DNA of 64,000 nucleotides from Linepithema humile (Eukaryota > Arthropoda > Insecta > Hymenoptera > Formicidae). The translations under genes and the position numbers were made by a program. The stretch spans positions 16,247,656-16,311,655 of the forward strand of contig NC_090130.1 in NCBI RefSeq assembly GCF_040581485.1, given 5' to 3'. The notes below the pieces were generated by a model, which saw only the letters and a program-made list of their open reading frames with translations, made no database searches and had not been told where the DNA came from. Positions 12,719 through 23,823 of the stretch are shown piece by piece. Position 1 is the stretch's first letter, and every line of letters begins with the position of its first letter.

Positions 12719-13505
12719 TATGTTTCTACAGTTGAAGAAATGATCGACTGATTTGTAAATTTACTAATTGTAAGATTTATACACTTTTATCACAAAGTTA
12801 AAAAAAAAAGATTATTTCGTATTATAGCTAGGTATGAACTAATTATTAGTACTAATTTTTTATTTTGCGTTTCTGTAAAAATATTAATGCATTTGCAAAA
12901 TCGAACAAAATTCAATAAAATTTTTGAAAATGATATATCCCTTTTTTTACATCAATTTCTCTCATCGTTCTATAAATATACAAAGGTATGTTTGAAAAGC
13001 AAATATTTTGTAAAATGTTTTTTATTTTATGTGAAAAAATCTTACGATAAAATTATAAAATATCTCTAAAAGAGTTCTAAACTTGAAAATATTTAATCAT
13101 ACCACTTTAAAAACATTTTGATATCAGTTACAAGAATATACAATAAAAATTGAGGGTTTTTATTTAAAAAACTTTAATTAAATTTATGACCGTCAGAATT
13201 CAATCCAAGATCAGAGCAATGCTTTTTTATCTTCTTTTAAGATTTGTATTTCGAGTTCAATGTAAATACGATTAGGATATTTTATATCTCGACTAAAAAA
13301 CAAAAAAATTCAAATCTATTCAAAAAAATTTGTATAACCACATAAAACATGGAAAAGTAAAATTACGCAATTAATATAAAGAACGTTGCAATTTTTAATA
13401 TTTTTTATTTAGATACTTGATTAATCAATTTTTATTTTATGCAGTTATGCAAATTTATTGATTATGTTTGTAAGGATAATTAAGAATTTATAATAAATGG
13501 CTCAC
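12719..13505. other. A+T-rich sequence, presumed intron of the EML-like gene
   Basis: It lies downstream (minus strand) of the exon at 13506-13688. No further exon could be recognised here, and none at lower coordinates. Confidence 0.35.
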
Positions 13506-13688
13506 AGAATACAAGATCATAGTCTTGAGTAACGGTTTGAAGAAAGCGGCTGTCAGAACTCCAGTCCAATTGCATCAATGGTTGTGTACCACGAATCTTG
13601 TTGCTCTTTTTATATGAAAATCCATCTCTGGATACTCTAAAGAGATATACGCTGCCGTTTTGAGAACCCATGGCTACAATCTCACCAG
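13506..13688 (-). CDS. EML-like WD40 protein, internal exon (downstream of 23661-23823)
   Basis: This 183-bp exon encodes GEIVAMGSQNGSVYLF, then DGFSYKKSNKIRGTQPL, then MQLDWSSDSRFLQTVTQDYD. The order 'GE-hAhGS-N--h-ha', 'GH/GT-----hDWS-Ds-hLq----DY' is the pattern of an EML/EMAP beta-propeller repeat. The acceptor is ccag at 13690-13689 and a donor gtgag starts at 13505; both flanking introns fall in phase 1. The protein would be a microtubule-associated scaffold. Family assignment rests on remembered pattern; the rest of the gene lies outside the window or was not recognised. Confidence 0.72.
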
Positions 13689-13769
13689 CTGGCCATGCAA
13701 TATAAGAATAATAAAATTGTACTTTTGTAGCGATGTGCAACTTGTATAGCAAGTAATGTTATAAAAGTA

Positions 13770-14845
13770 CAGTAGTGGTCAATGAAATGCAGTCAGCAGG
13801 ATTCTTCGAAATAACCTGTGTTTGATAAGTACTGTAAGGGTGGGAAGAATTAAATGAGGTTTATTTGGGTATATATAGATAATTAACACGAGCTAGAAAT
13901 TAGTTCAAGCTTATTTTCAAAAAGTGTAGTATTTATAAAAATGGTAAATCACCGAAAAATGGCCGAAAGTGAAAAATCGCAATTATCACAAAATATTAGT
14001 TATTATTTAAAAATATGGTAAATATTCACATAAGGTCAGCACCTTCAAAAGTCAATGACCTTGATATATGTTGTCAAGGACATATCCTCCAGTAACAATC
14101 AAAATGTTTTGCTGTCGCTCGTTGTTTATTAAAAAGTTATTAAAAGCATTTATTGAATACATCATCGTACACTTTTCACGCAAAGCGAGATTCCACATGG
14201 GTTTACAACTGAAAGTTAAAAACCTCGCGTGGAAAGTTGCAAACCCATGTAGAACCTCGCTTCGCGTAGAAAGTGTATGCTTGGAGGCAGTGTCTTTTCC
14301 CCTCCTTCCTTTGTGAGGATTCCACTACCAAAAAACTAGACACATAAGTTTGGCTTGAATCTCGCTTTGCGTGGAAAGTTGTAAACCCATGTGAAACCTG
14401 AGAAACAATGATGTATTCAATAAACTTTTTTTGTTAATAACTTTTTAATAAACAACGAGCGATGGTTAAAACTTTTTGATTGCTACTCGGGGATATGTCC
14501 TTGACAACATATGTCAAGGTCATTGACTTTTGAAGGTGCTGACCTTATGTGAATATTTACCAAAAATATTAATAATTGTTATAATTAATTATTTGTTCCT
14601 ATAATTGTTATTGTTATACATGTGAAATACAAATTTATTAAGCAAGTATTGTTTCTATTGTATATTGCCCTATTTTTATAAATATGTAAAAATATATTAA
14701 AACAATTCAACTAAAATGTTCTAATCAAAATTATCGGTCGTTAATAATGCCCTTTAATATAAATTTTACGATTTTGTATAGTACTTTGCTTCAAAGTTTA
14801 AAGAAAACAATAATTTCGGTGAGTATATTTCATTGACCGCTACTG
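13770..14845. mobile_element. Tc1/mariner-like shell with TA duplication
   Basis: The left end reads cagtagtggtcaatgaaat and the right end (14827-14845) is its reverse complement with one change, each flanked by TA. At 1,076 bp it is close to full Tc1/mariner length, but its interior has been replaced by a foldback element (14008-14570). No transposase frame survives. It lies in the EML-like intron, 80 bp from the exon. Confidence 0.8.
14008..14570. repeat. Foldback element with ~190-bp inverted arms
   Basis: Left arm about 14008-14205, right arm about 14370-14570; shared words include ggtcagcaccttcaaaagtc and ttgtcaaggacatatcc with their reverse complements. The loop holds a further inverted word, cgcaaagcgag / ctcgctttgcg. 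No coding potential. It is nested in the Tc1-like shell at 13770-14845. Confidence 0.85.
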
Positions 14846-15171
14846 TAAGTAAAAATGTAAAAATTTTCTCTTCAAATTGTCTTAAAAAAATTCGCAATTT
14901 ATTTGAGAAAACACAAAATAGAGGTCTGCTTTACATCAAATAATATAATATTTGCGCAATGAAAAATCTCATAAAAATATTAGAAAGCAGCTATTTTGTG
15001 AAAGACAAATGTTTCAACCTATATCCTATCAAATGTTTATCCTATCAGAGATAGCAAATTTTGTTATGCTCCCATGCAAATAAATTATATATATATAAAT
15101 GAATACCACTCTTAATTTATAAAATTTCTACTTTTTTATAATAATAATACCCTTTGGCATTATATATATAT
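14846..15171. other. A+T-rich intronic spacer ending in (TA)n
   Basis: No features other than a short TA repeat immediately before the Gypsy 5' LTR; the Gypsy target duplication atat lies in this repeat. Confidence 0.5.
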
Positions 15172-15554
15172 TGTTGCGCCCAGGCTTTTTCGCCGCTGAT
15201 GCTGCGTGCAGTCAGCTGAGGGACCGATCAATAATATCGATCGGCCGTTCAACAGCTCTGAAAGCTGTTTCTTAAATAGACGAAATATTGTAAATAGTTT
15301 CTATGGTAATATTGTTTAGCTGAGACGTCTCTATCACAATTTGTAAACAAACTGTGAGAAGTCAGATTTTCGTGAGCTGTCTGCTCGGACGGATGTTAAT
15401 GACAGTTCCGATCTTTCTATTTGTTCTCGGTTACTTATTGTATTCATTCAAGTTATTGTTCTTATTAAAGTGTTACCTTTATTCTTATAAAAGTGTTCTT
15501 TTATTCTTTGAGTTCCGTTTGACGTGTTTGATACTTTGTTCCGTGGGTGCAACA
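15172..15554 (+). repeat. Gypsy 5' LTR (383 bp)
   Basis: TG...CA ends, matched by the copy at 20610-20985. It contains a gatcgatatt-type palindromic patch near 15225-15245 and T-rich sequence with an attaaag polyadenylation-like word. Confidence 0.93.
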
Positions 15555-15557
15555 TTT

Positions 15558-15575
15558 TGGGGGCTCGTCCGGGAT
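15558..15575 (+). other. Primer-binding site, proline tRNA type
   Basis: Three bases after the LTR stands TGGGGGCTCGTCCGGGAT, an 18-nt word identical, as I recall it, to the site used by gammaretroviruses that prime with tRNA-Pro. Its complement to the insect tRNA-Pro 3' end was not tested. Confidence 0.85.
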
Positions 15576-15624
15576 TCGGAACAATTATACTACGGTGAAG
15601 TGCAGTGCAAAAAGTGTTTTCAAG

Positions 15625-16660
15625 ATGTCAACGGTTCACTCGCCGAGAAAAACGCGTTCCCAGACTCCGTCAACATCGACTGATTGTGAGTTAGAGACGC
15701 TGCGCGCAATTTTGCAGCAGCTCGAACAGCTTCGGGAGGAGCGGAGACAGGAGCGGGAGCAAGTTCAGACAGAATAGAGGAAGCGGGACGAGGCGCTAAG
15801 CAGATTAAAGCAGCAGATTAGCCAGATAAGTCGTTTCAATAATATTAAGTACTGTGAACGGCGATCAGGGCGAGAGTTCTACGATGGGGAATGTTTCGTG
15901 CGCGCCCGTAAATTCAGTTTCTGTAAATTTAGGCTATAAATTGAAACCGGATATGTATGACGAGACGGGATCGTTAAAAGAATTCATTTCTCAGTTTAAT
16001 TTGATCGCGAGTGCACATAATTGGACAGAAAGTGCGAAAACTATTGCGTTAGCATCCTGTCTTAGGGGAAAAGCAAGAACGATGTTAGATTGTATATTGG
16101 AAATCATAAATTTAAGTTTTATTGAATTAAAATCAAAATTGTGGAGTTACGATTTGGTGAGGGTCATCTTTCGGGGACTTATTACACTCAATTTAAAACA
16201 GACGTCAAAAATTTGGCGAAGAAATATCAAATTTAGGCGCTGACATAGAAAGATTGTCAAGGTTAGCTTATTCTGAATGTTCGGCGGAAGTTCGGGAAAA
16301 GATAGTGTGCGCAATTCATTAATGCGCTGAATAATCAATTTGTAAAGTGGACTCTTCAGTTAGAGGGAGTCTCTTCATTGAAATTAGCAATAGAGAGAGC
16401 GAAAACCGTAAAAAAAATTAGTAAAAATAGTTTTTCGGAAATAAAAAGAAAGAAATTTGAAATATTTGAAAAAGATAAAAGAGAGAATAAAAATTATAAT
16501 TTTTCTGATAAATTAAAATTAGAAAAAGGAAAATAAGAATTTTAATAAAAATAATTTTAGTAAAAATAAGAATAACTTTCAGAAAAACAATAAGGAATGT
16601 TGGCAATGCGGAAAGTCGGGACACTTCCGAGCAGAGTGTCCGGCTTTAATGAAAGAGAAG
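15625..16660 (+). pseudogene. Gypsy gag remnant
   Basis: It starts at ATG 15625 with MSTVHSPRKTRSQTPS and a Glu/Arg-rich coiled-coil-like stretch that stops at 15775. The capsid-like part continues in another frame from 15854 (DMYDETGSLKEFISQFNLIA, then LRGKARTML). A CCHC zinc knuckle, CWQCGKSGHFRAEC, lies at 16598-16639. At least two frameshifts and one stop break it. Role in an intact element: particle assembly and RNA binding. Confidence 0.85.
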
Positions 16661-19600
16661 TCAACAAATTAGGTTTTGTCAAATTGTTCGGGGTAGATTC
16701 GACAAAGAGCAAGGAGGCTCCGAAAAAAAAATTTAGACCAACAATAAGTCAAATTCATAAAGAAAAGTTTTGCTTTAAAGGATTAATTAATGAAAGACCG
16801 TGTTTATTTAGAGTTGATAGAAATGCGTATGTTTCGATTCTAAGTAATAGAATGGTAGAAACATCGAAGATTTATGATAATTCAGGAAATGAAAGATTAG
16901 TTTATCCCACAGGAGAAGTTTTGATTTGTTTTCGGCCGCATGCAAAAGTGAAATTAGGGAAATGTTCATTGGACTTGTCTCTTTTAATCGCAGAAATTAG
17001 CGACGATTGTATTTTGGGAATAGATTTTTTGGCAGCAATAAATGCAGAAAAAAGTCTTCGGTCTGCATTAGGATTAACTGAGAAAGAGTTTGCTTGTGCA
17101 CGATTAAATTTTTAGAAAAATAAAATTTCTTCTGTTTTAAGGGAGTTATTTGAACGGGATTCGGAAAATTAAGATTCTTCTCAAAAAGAAATGTATGCAA
17201 AAGTTTTGCGAGATTATCAGGATGTTTTCTTGAAAGAAGTTATCGCGGGAAATTGCGATTTAATAAAACATGAAATAGACGTAGGAAATTCGCATTCTAT
17301 TAAACAGACACTTCGTCGGATCTCTCTTCATTTGAGAGCTGAGGTAGAGGAAATAATAAAGGAAATGGAGAAACAAGGTGTAATAGAAAGATCACAAAGT
17401 CCATGGTTATCTCCTGCAGTGATGGTAAGGAAGAAAGATGGATCACTTTGTTTCTGTGTTGATTTCTGAAAAATCAATACTGTGACAATAAAAGATTCTT
17501 ATCCTCTACCACGAATAGACGATATGATTGATTAGCTTTCTGGAAATTCTTGGTTTTTTACTCTTGGCCTTAAGAGTGGATATTGACAAGTTAAAATTTG
17601 TCTTCAAGATAAAGAGAAAACAACATTCTCGTTAGGAAACGGTTTATGGCAATTCACTGTAATGCCTTTTAGGTTGTGCAATGCTCCGGCAACATTTGAA
17701 CAATTGATGGAGCAAGTTTTGTGTGATTTAATATCAAAAATTTGTTTAGTATATTTGGATGATGTAATAATTTTTGGGAAAACTTTTGAGGAAATGTTGC
17801 AGCGGTTGGAAACTGTCTTTTTACGATTTAGATTTGCTCATCCTAAGCTTAATCCAAAGAAATGTTCTTTTTTTAGGAATTCTGTGAAATTTTTAGGACA
17901 TGTTATCTCTAAAGAAGGAGTGACTACTGATCCAGAAAAAATAATTGCTGTAAAGGATTGGCCAGTTCCTCAAAACAAGAAGCAATTGCGTAGCTTTTTA
18001 GGATTTTGCTCATATTACAGGAAATTCGTGAAAGGATTTTCATTTCTTATTAAAATTTTATACACTTTGACAGAGAATCAAATAAAATTTGAATGGACAT
18101 CTCAATGTCAGTTAGCATTTGAGAAACTTAAGCAAGCTTTAATTTCTTCTCCCATTTTATCTTTTCCTAAGGAGGAAGGAGAATTCATTTTGGACACAGA
18201 TGCTTCCAATCATAGCATAGGTGCAGTATTATCGCAAAAACAAAATGGAAAAGAGAAAGTCATTGCTTATTTCAGTCGAGTTTTAACAAAGGCTAAAAGA
18301 AATTATTGTGTAACTCGTCGAGAACTATTAGCGATTGTCAATTCAATAAAGAATTTTCATCATTATTTATTTGGAAGGAAATTTCTTGTTTGAACTGATC
18401 ATGTCTTCTTACGATGGTTAATGTCCTTTAAAGAATTGGAAGGACAATTGGCGCATTGGTTGGAAAGAGTCCAATATGACTTTGAAATTTTGTATCGAAA
18501 AGAAAAATCTCATGGCAATGCTGACGGACTTTCAAGACAACCTTGCTTAAAAAATCTTTGTAGTTATTGTGTAAAAGTAGAATCTAAAAAAAAAGAAAAT
18601 AGAGAAAAAAAGTTTGCCGAATTATTTTAGAAGGAAATGAATTAATTTATAAATTGGAGGAGGGAGCAACTTGAAAATCCTATAGTTTCTTTATTCTTGA
18701 AAAGAGGCAGGTGTACGTCCTTCATGGCAAGAAGTGATTGAAAAAGGTTCTTCAGCTAAAGTTTATTGGAATAATTGGAATGCCTTAATTCTTCAAAAAG
18801 AAATTTTATTAAAAAATTGGGAGTCACCGACTTTGAAAAATCAAGTTCTTCAGATTATTGTTCCTCAAAAGAAGTTTGATTTAATTTTGAAGGAAGCTCA
18901 CCATTCTTCTTCGGGTGGGCATTTTGGAGTGAATAAAACTTTAGCAAAAATTCGTCAGGGATTTTATTGGGTTTCATGCAAAAAAGACGTAAAGATTGGT
19001 GTCGTTCCTGCGAGATATGTATAACTAAGGTTGGTTTTTCAGGAAAGAGGAAATTTCCTTTGCAAATTTATAATGTGGGAAACCCTTTCGATAGAGTTCA
19101 AATGGATATTTTAGGTCCACTTCCAATGACCTATTCTGGAAAGAAATATTTGCTTGTGGTAACTGATTGTTTTTCATAATGGATAGAGGCGATTCCTTTG
19201 AAAAATATAAAAGCTGTAACGGTTGCTGAAACTTTTGTTGAACAGATTGTTTCTAGGCACGATGTTCCGTTGGAAGTACATACGGATCAAGGAAAATGTT
19301 TTGAGTCACGTCGCTTTCAAAAAATTTCAAACTTATTGGGAATAAGGACAACAAGAACGATCGCTTTACATTCTCAGTCAGATGGACAAGTGGAGAGACA
19401 ACAACGGACAATTTTGAATTATTTAACCAAATTTATTTCTTCTAATCAAAAAGATTGGGATCGGTGGATTCTGATGTTTTTGTTGGCTTATCGTTCTTCG
19501 AAGCATGAAACAACAAAACTAACTCCTTCAGAAGTTTATTTTGCTCGAAATTTGCGAATTCTTTTAGATTTGTTACGTTCGATTTATGATCGAAAGGCTA

Positions 19601-19809
19601 GGAATGTAAATTTTTCTATGGGACAAAAAGTTTGGTTCTTCAATCCCCAACGAATCATGGGAAAAGCTCTGAAGTTGCAAAATCAATGGAAAGGTCCATA
19701 TAAAATCGTTAAAAGAATAAGTGATATGGTTTATTGCATTCAAACATCATTCAAGCATAAGAGAAAAGTTGTTCATACGGATAGGTTGGTTTTATTTTAT
19801 GAAAGGTAA
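16661..19809 (+). pseudogene. Gypsy pol remnant: protease, reverse transcriptase, RNase H, integrase
   Basis: Protease about 16740-17060, but its active site reads FRVDRNAYVSILS, so the D-T/S-G signature is gone. Reverse transcriptase 17190-18160 with MPFRLCNAPATFEQLMEQ and the active-site YLDD near 17752. RNase H 18180-18550 starts FILDTDASNHSIGAV. Integrase 18860-19806 has the HHCC zinc module (HHSSSGGHFGVNKT) and the D,D,E core in VQMDILGP, VHTDQGKCF and DGQVERQQRT. In-frame stops occur at 17467, 17533, 17584, 18391 and 19177, with a frameshift near 19000. Confidence 0.92.
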
Positions 19810-20609
19810 AAAAAAATTTTTAAATGAAGTTGAAACATCCGTTAACCCGAAATAATAAAAGAAATGGAGAGATAATTTCTTAATGTGTTTAAAAATTAAT
19901 TTTGTTTATTTGATTCTGCTTCTTTTATTTCTGTTTAATAGTTTCCTGAAAAAAAAGAGAAGGAGAAAGTTTGAAAGTTGTGGAAGGAAAGAAGTGGAGA
20001 AAGGATGTTTGAAAAAAAGAAGTGGAGAAAGGATGTTTTAAGAAAGGAAGGGAAGGAAATTTTGGAAAAAGGAATAAAGACGAAGATAGAAAGAAAAATG
20101 GAAAAGAGGAAAGGATTTTTAATTTTTCAAAGAAGACTACTTCGCTTACGGTTTTTGAGCCGTAGTTTTCCCGTGAGCCGGAGAGTGAATGCCGAGGCAG
20201 GGGGCTTGAGAAGTTCTTCTTAGGGCGATAGATCCACGGTGATTACTCTTCTCTTGTCCGAAAAATAAGAAATTAGAAAGTAACTAAAAAAAATTCGAGA
20301 AGAAAGTCGATTGAGTACTAAAAGACGGAGCTCGGTAACCTGCAGCGAAAGTAGCTCAGGGAAGAGCAAGAAACCATGTTATGAAGGTATCCTGAAATCG
20401 ACGCTTGAAGAGGGTTTGACGACAGAATCTTACATGATCCTGAAAGGTGTTTGATTGAGTATTTCGATGCTCGGTAACCTGTAGCAGCAGCTCAGGGTAG
20501 AGCAGGAAGTCGTAATATCATCCTGGAGTCAACACTTGAAGACATGAAGACTACAGTCAGTCCGTTTAGCCAAAACAATTGTCGGGACGACAATTTTGAA
20601 AAGGAGCAG
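19810..20609 (+). other. Gypsy 3' untranslated region with internal duplication
   Basis: Purine-rich sequence, including a low-complexity Lys/Glu-rich frame at 19978-20223 that I do not regard as a gene. Between about 20325 and 20540 a ~75-bp segment is duplicated: ctcggtaacctgcagc and ctcggtaacctgtagc head the two copies. It ends in the polypurine tract before the 3' LTR. Confidence 0.6.
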
Positions 20610-20985
20610 TGTTGCGCCCAGGCTTTTTCGCCGCCGATGCTGCGTGCAATCAGTTGAGGGATCAATCGATAATATCGATCGGCCGTTCACAGCTCTGAAA
20701 GCTGTTTCTTAAATAGACGATATATTGTAAATAGTTTCTATGGTAATATTGTTTAGCCGCTGAGACGTCTCTATCACAGTTTGTAAACAAACTGTGAGAA
20801 GTCAGATTCGTGAGCTGTCTGCTCGAGCGGACGTTAATGACAGCTTTCTATTTGTTCCCGGTTACTTATTGTATTTATTCAAGTTATTGTTCTTATTAAA
20901 ATGTTACCTTTATTCTTATAAAAGTGTTCTTTTATTCTTTGAGTTCCATTTGACGTGTTTGATACTTCGTTCCGTGGGCGCAACA
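20610..20985 (+). repeat. Gypsy 3' LTR (376 bp)
   Basis: Begins tgttgcgcccagg and ends ggcgcaaca. Relative to the 5' LTR it lacks a 7-bp segment near 20843 and gains 3 bp near 20757, besides single-base changes. Confidence 0.93.
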
Positions 20986-20998
20986 ATATATATATATA

Positions 20999-22066
20999 CA
21001 GGGTGTCCCGTAAAGACCGTAACAACGCTTACGGGTATATTTCTGAGATAATTCTGAGCAAAAAATCTTAATACCAAAATACTCAGGGTGTAATGGTTTT
21101 TGAATTAGAAGCATTTAAAGTTAGCGAATAAAATAGCCTGAAATTTGCGCGCTCAGGTGTGTACAACGTACAGTGATAAAAGCGAAATTGACTATCGCTC
21201 TCCTGTTGTCAGTATTAATATTTGGAAAATAAATTTGCCAATACATATTAACATAAATATTGTTTACGCAATTAAGATTTTGTTGAAAATATTATAAAGA
21301 AAAAAATATTATGATACACAAAACGCAAGCTGTCAAAAATTACATTTTTTTGACATTTCTTTTTATCTTACAGATATTTGTACAGAATATTGTGATATGT
21401 TACTCATTTATGGTAAAATGAAGAAAAAGTGCTACGTAATGTAGAAGAAAATCCTACAATGAGTATTCGTGAAATTAGTCGTCAAGTTGGAATGTCAAAA
21501 ACAATGGTTCATAAAATATTAAAAGAAAATAAAATGCATGCGTTTCATTACTCAAAGGTACAACATTTATTACCTCAAAATTATGCGCCGAGTCTTTACA
21601 TATTCAATATTATTTAATTATTTTTAACTGTTATTAAAATAAAATATTGTGAAACTATTTCAATTATTTAATAATTTTATTGTACAAATATCTGTAAGAT
21701 AAAAAGAAATGTCAAAAAAATGTAATTTTTGACAGCTTGCGTTTTGTGTATCATAATATTTTTTTCTTTATAATATTTTCAACAAAATCTTAATTGCGTA
21801 AATAATATTTATGTTAATATGTATTAGCAAATTTATTTTCCAAATATTAATACTGACAACAGGAGAGCGATAGTCAATTTCGCTTTTATTACTGTACGTT
21901 GTACACACCTGAGCGCGCAAATTTCAGGCTATTTTATTCGCTAACTTTAAATGCTTCTAATTCAAAAACCATTACACCCTGAGTATTTTGGTATTAAGAT
22001 TTTTTGCTCAGAATTATCTCAGAAATATACCCGTAAGCGTTGTTACGGTCTTTACGGGACACCCTG
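20999..22066. mobile_element. Foldback element carrying a transposase N-terminal fragment
   Basis: Near-perfect inverted arms of about 385 bp (20999-21385 and 21680-22066) begin cagggtgtcccgtaaagacc and are flanked by TA. The arms differ at only a handful of positions by eye. The 290-bp centre codes for a transposase-like helix-turn-helix segment (21429-21617). The next element begins 8 bp later. Confidence 0.92.
21429..21617 (+). pseudogene. Transposase N-terminal (helix-turn-helix) fragment in a foldback element
   Basis: The frame reads ENPTMSIREISRQVGMSKTM and then VHKILKENKMHAFHYSKVQ, the helix-turn-helix and linker of mariner-type transposases. The reading ends 14 codons later in A+T-rich sequence. 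The catalytic domain is absent. There is no clear ATG before it, so it looks like a trapped fragment rather than an expressed gene. Confidence 0.65.
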
Positions 22067-22074
22067 TATATATA

Positions 22075-23035
22075 CAGGGTGGGCCATTTTAATCCATCCA
22101 CGCAAATAACTCCGTAAGTAAGCCAAATACAGAAAAATGGTTCAGACAAAAGTTGTTCAGGACAATGGGGATCACCTATTTGTGTTAGTAACTTTGACCT
22201 TGAAGTCAATTTTTAAGGTCATTTGAAGGTCAGTTATTTTTTTTAAATGGAAACCCCTATTTTTGATTCCAAAATCTAATAGCTAGTGTCAAGAGCTTTT
22301 CAAAACACTATAATGAAGTTATTTTTCATTAAGTACTTTTCGAGTTATGAGGCTTGTAAATTACAGTATTTTGACATAAAATATAAAATATCTTGTAAAA
22401 CATTCAATTTTCGGGAATCTTACCTTAATACTTTTATGCATAAAATAATGAGACGAATCAATTGGTATAAAGAAAACACATAGTTGCTTTCAAGAAAAAA
22501 TATGTAATTTGCAACATGCAACTGCACGTTTTTCATGAAAATCCATAATTTTTGAGGAAATTTAGCAAATTTAGCAACCCCGAAAGTGAGAGGCAAGGGG
22601 ACTCACGTAAATCAAGCACCCCGCTGGAATCAGATTTTCGTCACGTCCACGCCGTTGATTCCGGGTAACTCTAAAAACGAGAAATGTTCATGAACATGTA
22701 CAAATTGATGCATGATTCTCTTTACGAAAAACAAACATTTTTTCTTTGATTGCTAAATTTCCTCAAAAATTATGGATTTTCATGAAAAATGTGTCAGACA
22801 ATTTTAATGCAGAATTTTATGTTCTTTCAGAATATGCAATGTAAAATACTACATTTCATTTAAAAAAACAAAGTTGACCTTCATATGACCTTCAATTTTA
22901 CCTTCATCAAAAACTCAAGCCCACTATCTTGTGTCCCCCTCCGAACCCTACAACTTTTGTCTGAAACATTTTTTTTTCTCTAAACTCAACAGCGTTTGAA
23001 ATATTCGCCTGGCTAGATTAAAATGAAATACACTG
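22075..23035. mobile_element. Mosaic 'cagggtg' element with degenerate inverted ends
   Basis: TA-flanked; the left end is cagggtgggccattttaatc and the right end, read inverted, is cagtgtatttcattttaatc. The left 430 bp closely matches 4208-4640. A separate palindrome sits inside at about 22525-22795 (aaaatccataatttttgagg and its reverse complement) around a G+C-richer core. No coding frame. It appears assembled from at least two non-autonomous elements. Confidence 0.75.
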
Positions 23036-23324
23036 TATATAATTATTAATGATAATAAATATTATTTATGTAGCAAAGAAAATATTATTATTTTTTTTAG
23101 AGGTGCCTCAGCCTATTTCTTATATGAAAGCTCCTGAGCCAAAGCTATCGGCGGCTCGGCCGCCAGCGGCCGGGCGGTAGTGGAGGAACAGCAGGCGTTG
23201 TCTCGGGAATCGGCCCGAAATGTGCAACTAATTCCGAGCGCTGATATAAATTATTAACAAAAGATTTTTAAAATATTAAAAATAAATTAATTAAAAGTTT
23301 AGCTAAAATATTATTTATTATAAC
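23036..23324. other. Intronic spacer with a short G+C-rich patch
   Basis: A 120-bp G+C-rich patch (about 23100-23250) interrupts A+T-rich sequence; no frame or repeat recognised. Confidence 0.3.
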
Positions 23325-23556
23325 AAAGGACCCCGCACACACCCTTATAGAAATTAAATTTCGGTTTATACAGCAATCTAGTTCTCTCAAAAAGCCATTT
23401 TTCCGATTTTTCGTCATACGTATCTCAAAAACTGGCCATTTCTGGACTTCGTGCCCATTATTACTTTTGATCAGTATGGTAAGAACCAACTTTTCTGAAA
23501 GTTTCAGACGATTCGACCGAAATTCAATTTCCATAAGGGTGTGTGCGGGGTCCTTT
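23325..23556. mobile_element. 232-bp MITE with ~41-bp inverted ends
   Basis: Left end aaaggaccccgcacacaccc; the right end is its reverse complement at 23537-23556, and similarity continues to about 41 bp. No coding frame. The first 14 bases closely match the end of the DD41D mariner at 29726 (aaaagaccccgcacc), which could have mobilised it. Confidence 0.85.
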
Positions 23557-23660
23557 AAATTTATATTAAATTAAATTTTTGTAAAACCACAAGTTTATAA
23601 AAAGCACTAAACAAGTTAAAAATTAGAGTGATTTGAAAAATAATAAAATAATACTCGTAC

Positions 23661-23823
23661 TGGGATTGTATCCAATGCAAGATAAAGGTGATCCACACAC
23701 TCTCAATGTTGCCACGGCTGCACCAGTATCAGCTGCAAGTACCAGAAGATGACCTTCGGATGACCCCGCTGCTAATGCCACACCAAATGGATGAAAAGCA
23801 ATACATATGCATTCGAAACCCAC
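23661..23823 (-). CDS. EML-like WD40 protein, internal exon (upstream of 13506-13688)
   Basis: A 163-bp exon between acceptor ttag (ends 23824) and donor gtacga (starts 23660). It encodes FHPFGVALAAGSSEGHLLVL, then AADTGAAVATLRVCGSPLS and CIGYNP, the consecutive strands of an EML propeller blade where a cysteine- and histidine-containing 'a-FHPsG-hhAhG' precedes '-G-hhVhDh-T'. Phase 1 at its 3' end fits exactly the phase of the exon at 13688, 9,972 bp away, and the two together give a continuous WD-repeat pattern. No frame disruption in either exon supports a live gene. Confidence 0.75.

Larger units (their letters stand above)
15172..20985 (+). mobile_element. Complete but degenerate Gypsy (Ty3) LTR retrotransposon
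   Basis: 5.8-kb element with two LTRs that begin tgttgcgcccagg and end gcaaca, a primer-binding site, gag, and a pol in the order protease - reverse transcriptase - RNase H - integrase, which defines Gypsy. A purine-rich aaaaggagcag precedes the 3' LTR. The likely 4-bp duplication is atat, uncertain because the site is a TA microsatellite. By eye the LTRs differ at roughly 17 positions plus several small indels over ~380 bp, so the insertion is not recent. It lies in the EML-like intron in the opposite orientation to that gene. Confidence 0.95.

Noticed and set aside
15354..15683. 109-codon hydrophobic frame at the Gypsy 5' end
   Set aside because: It starts inside the LTR and crosses the primer-binding site; the gag start at 15625 is in another frame.
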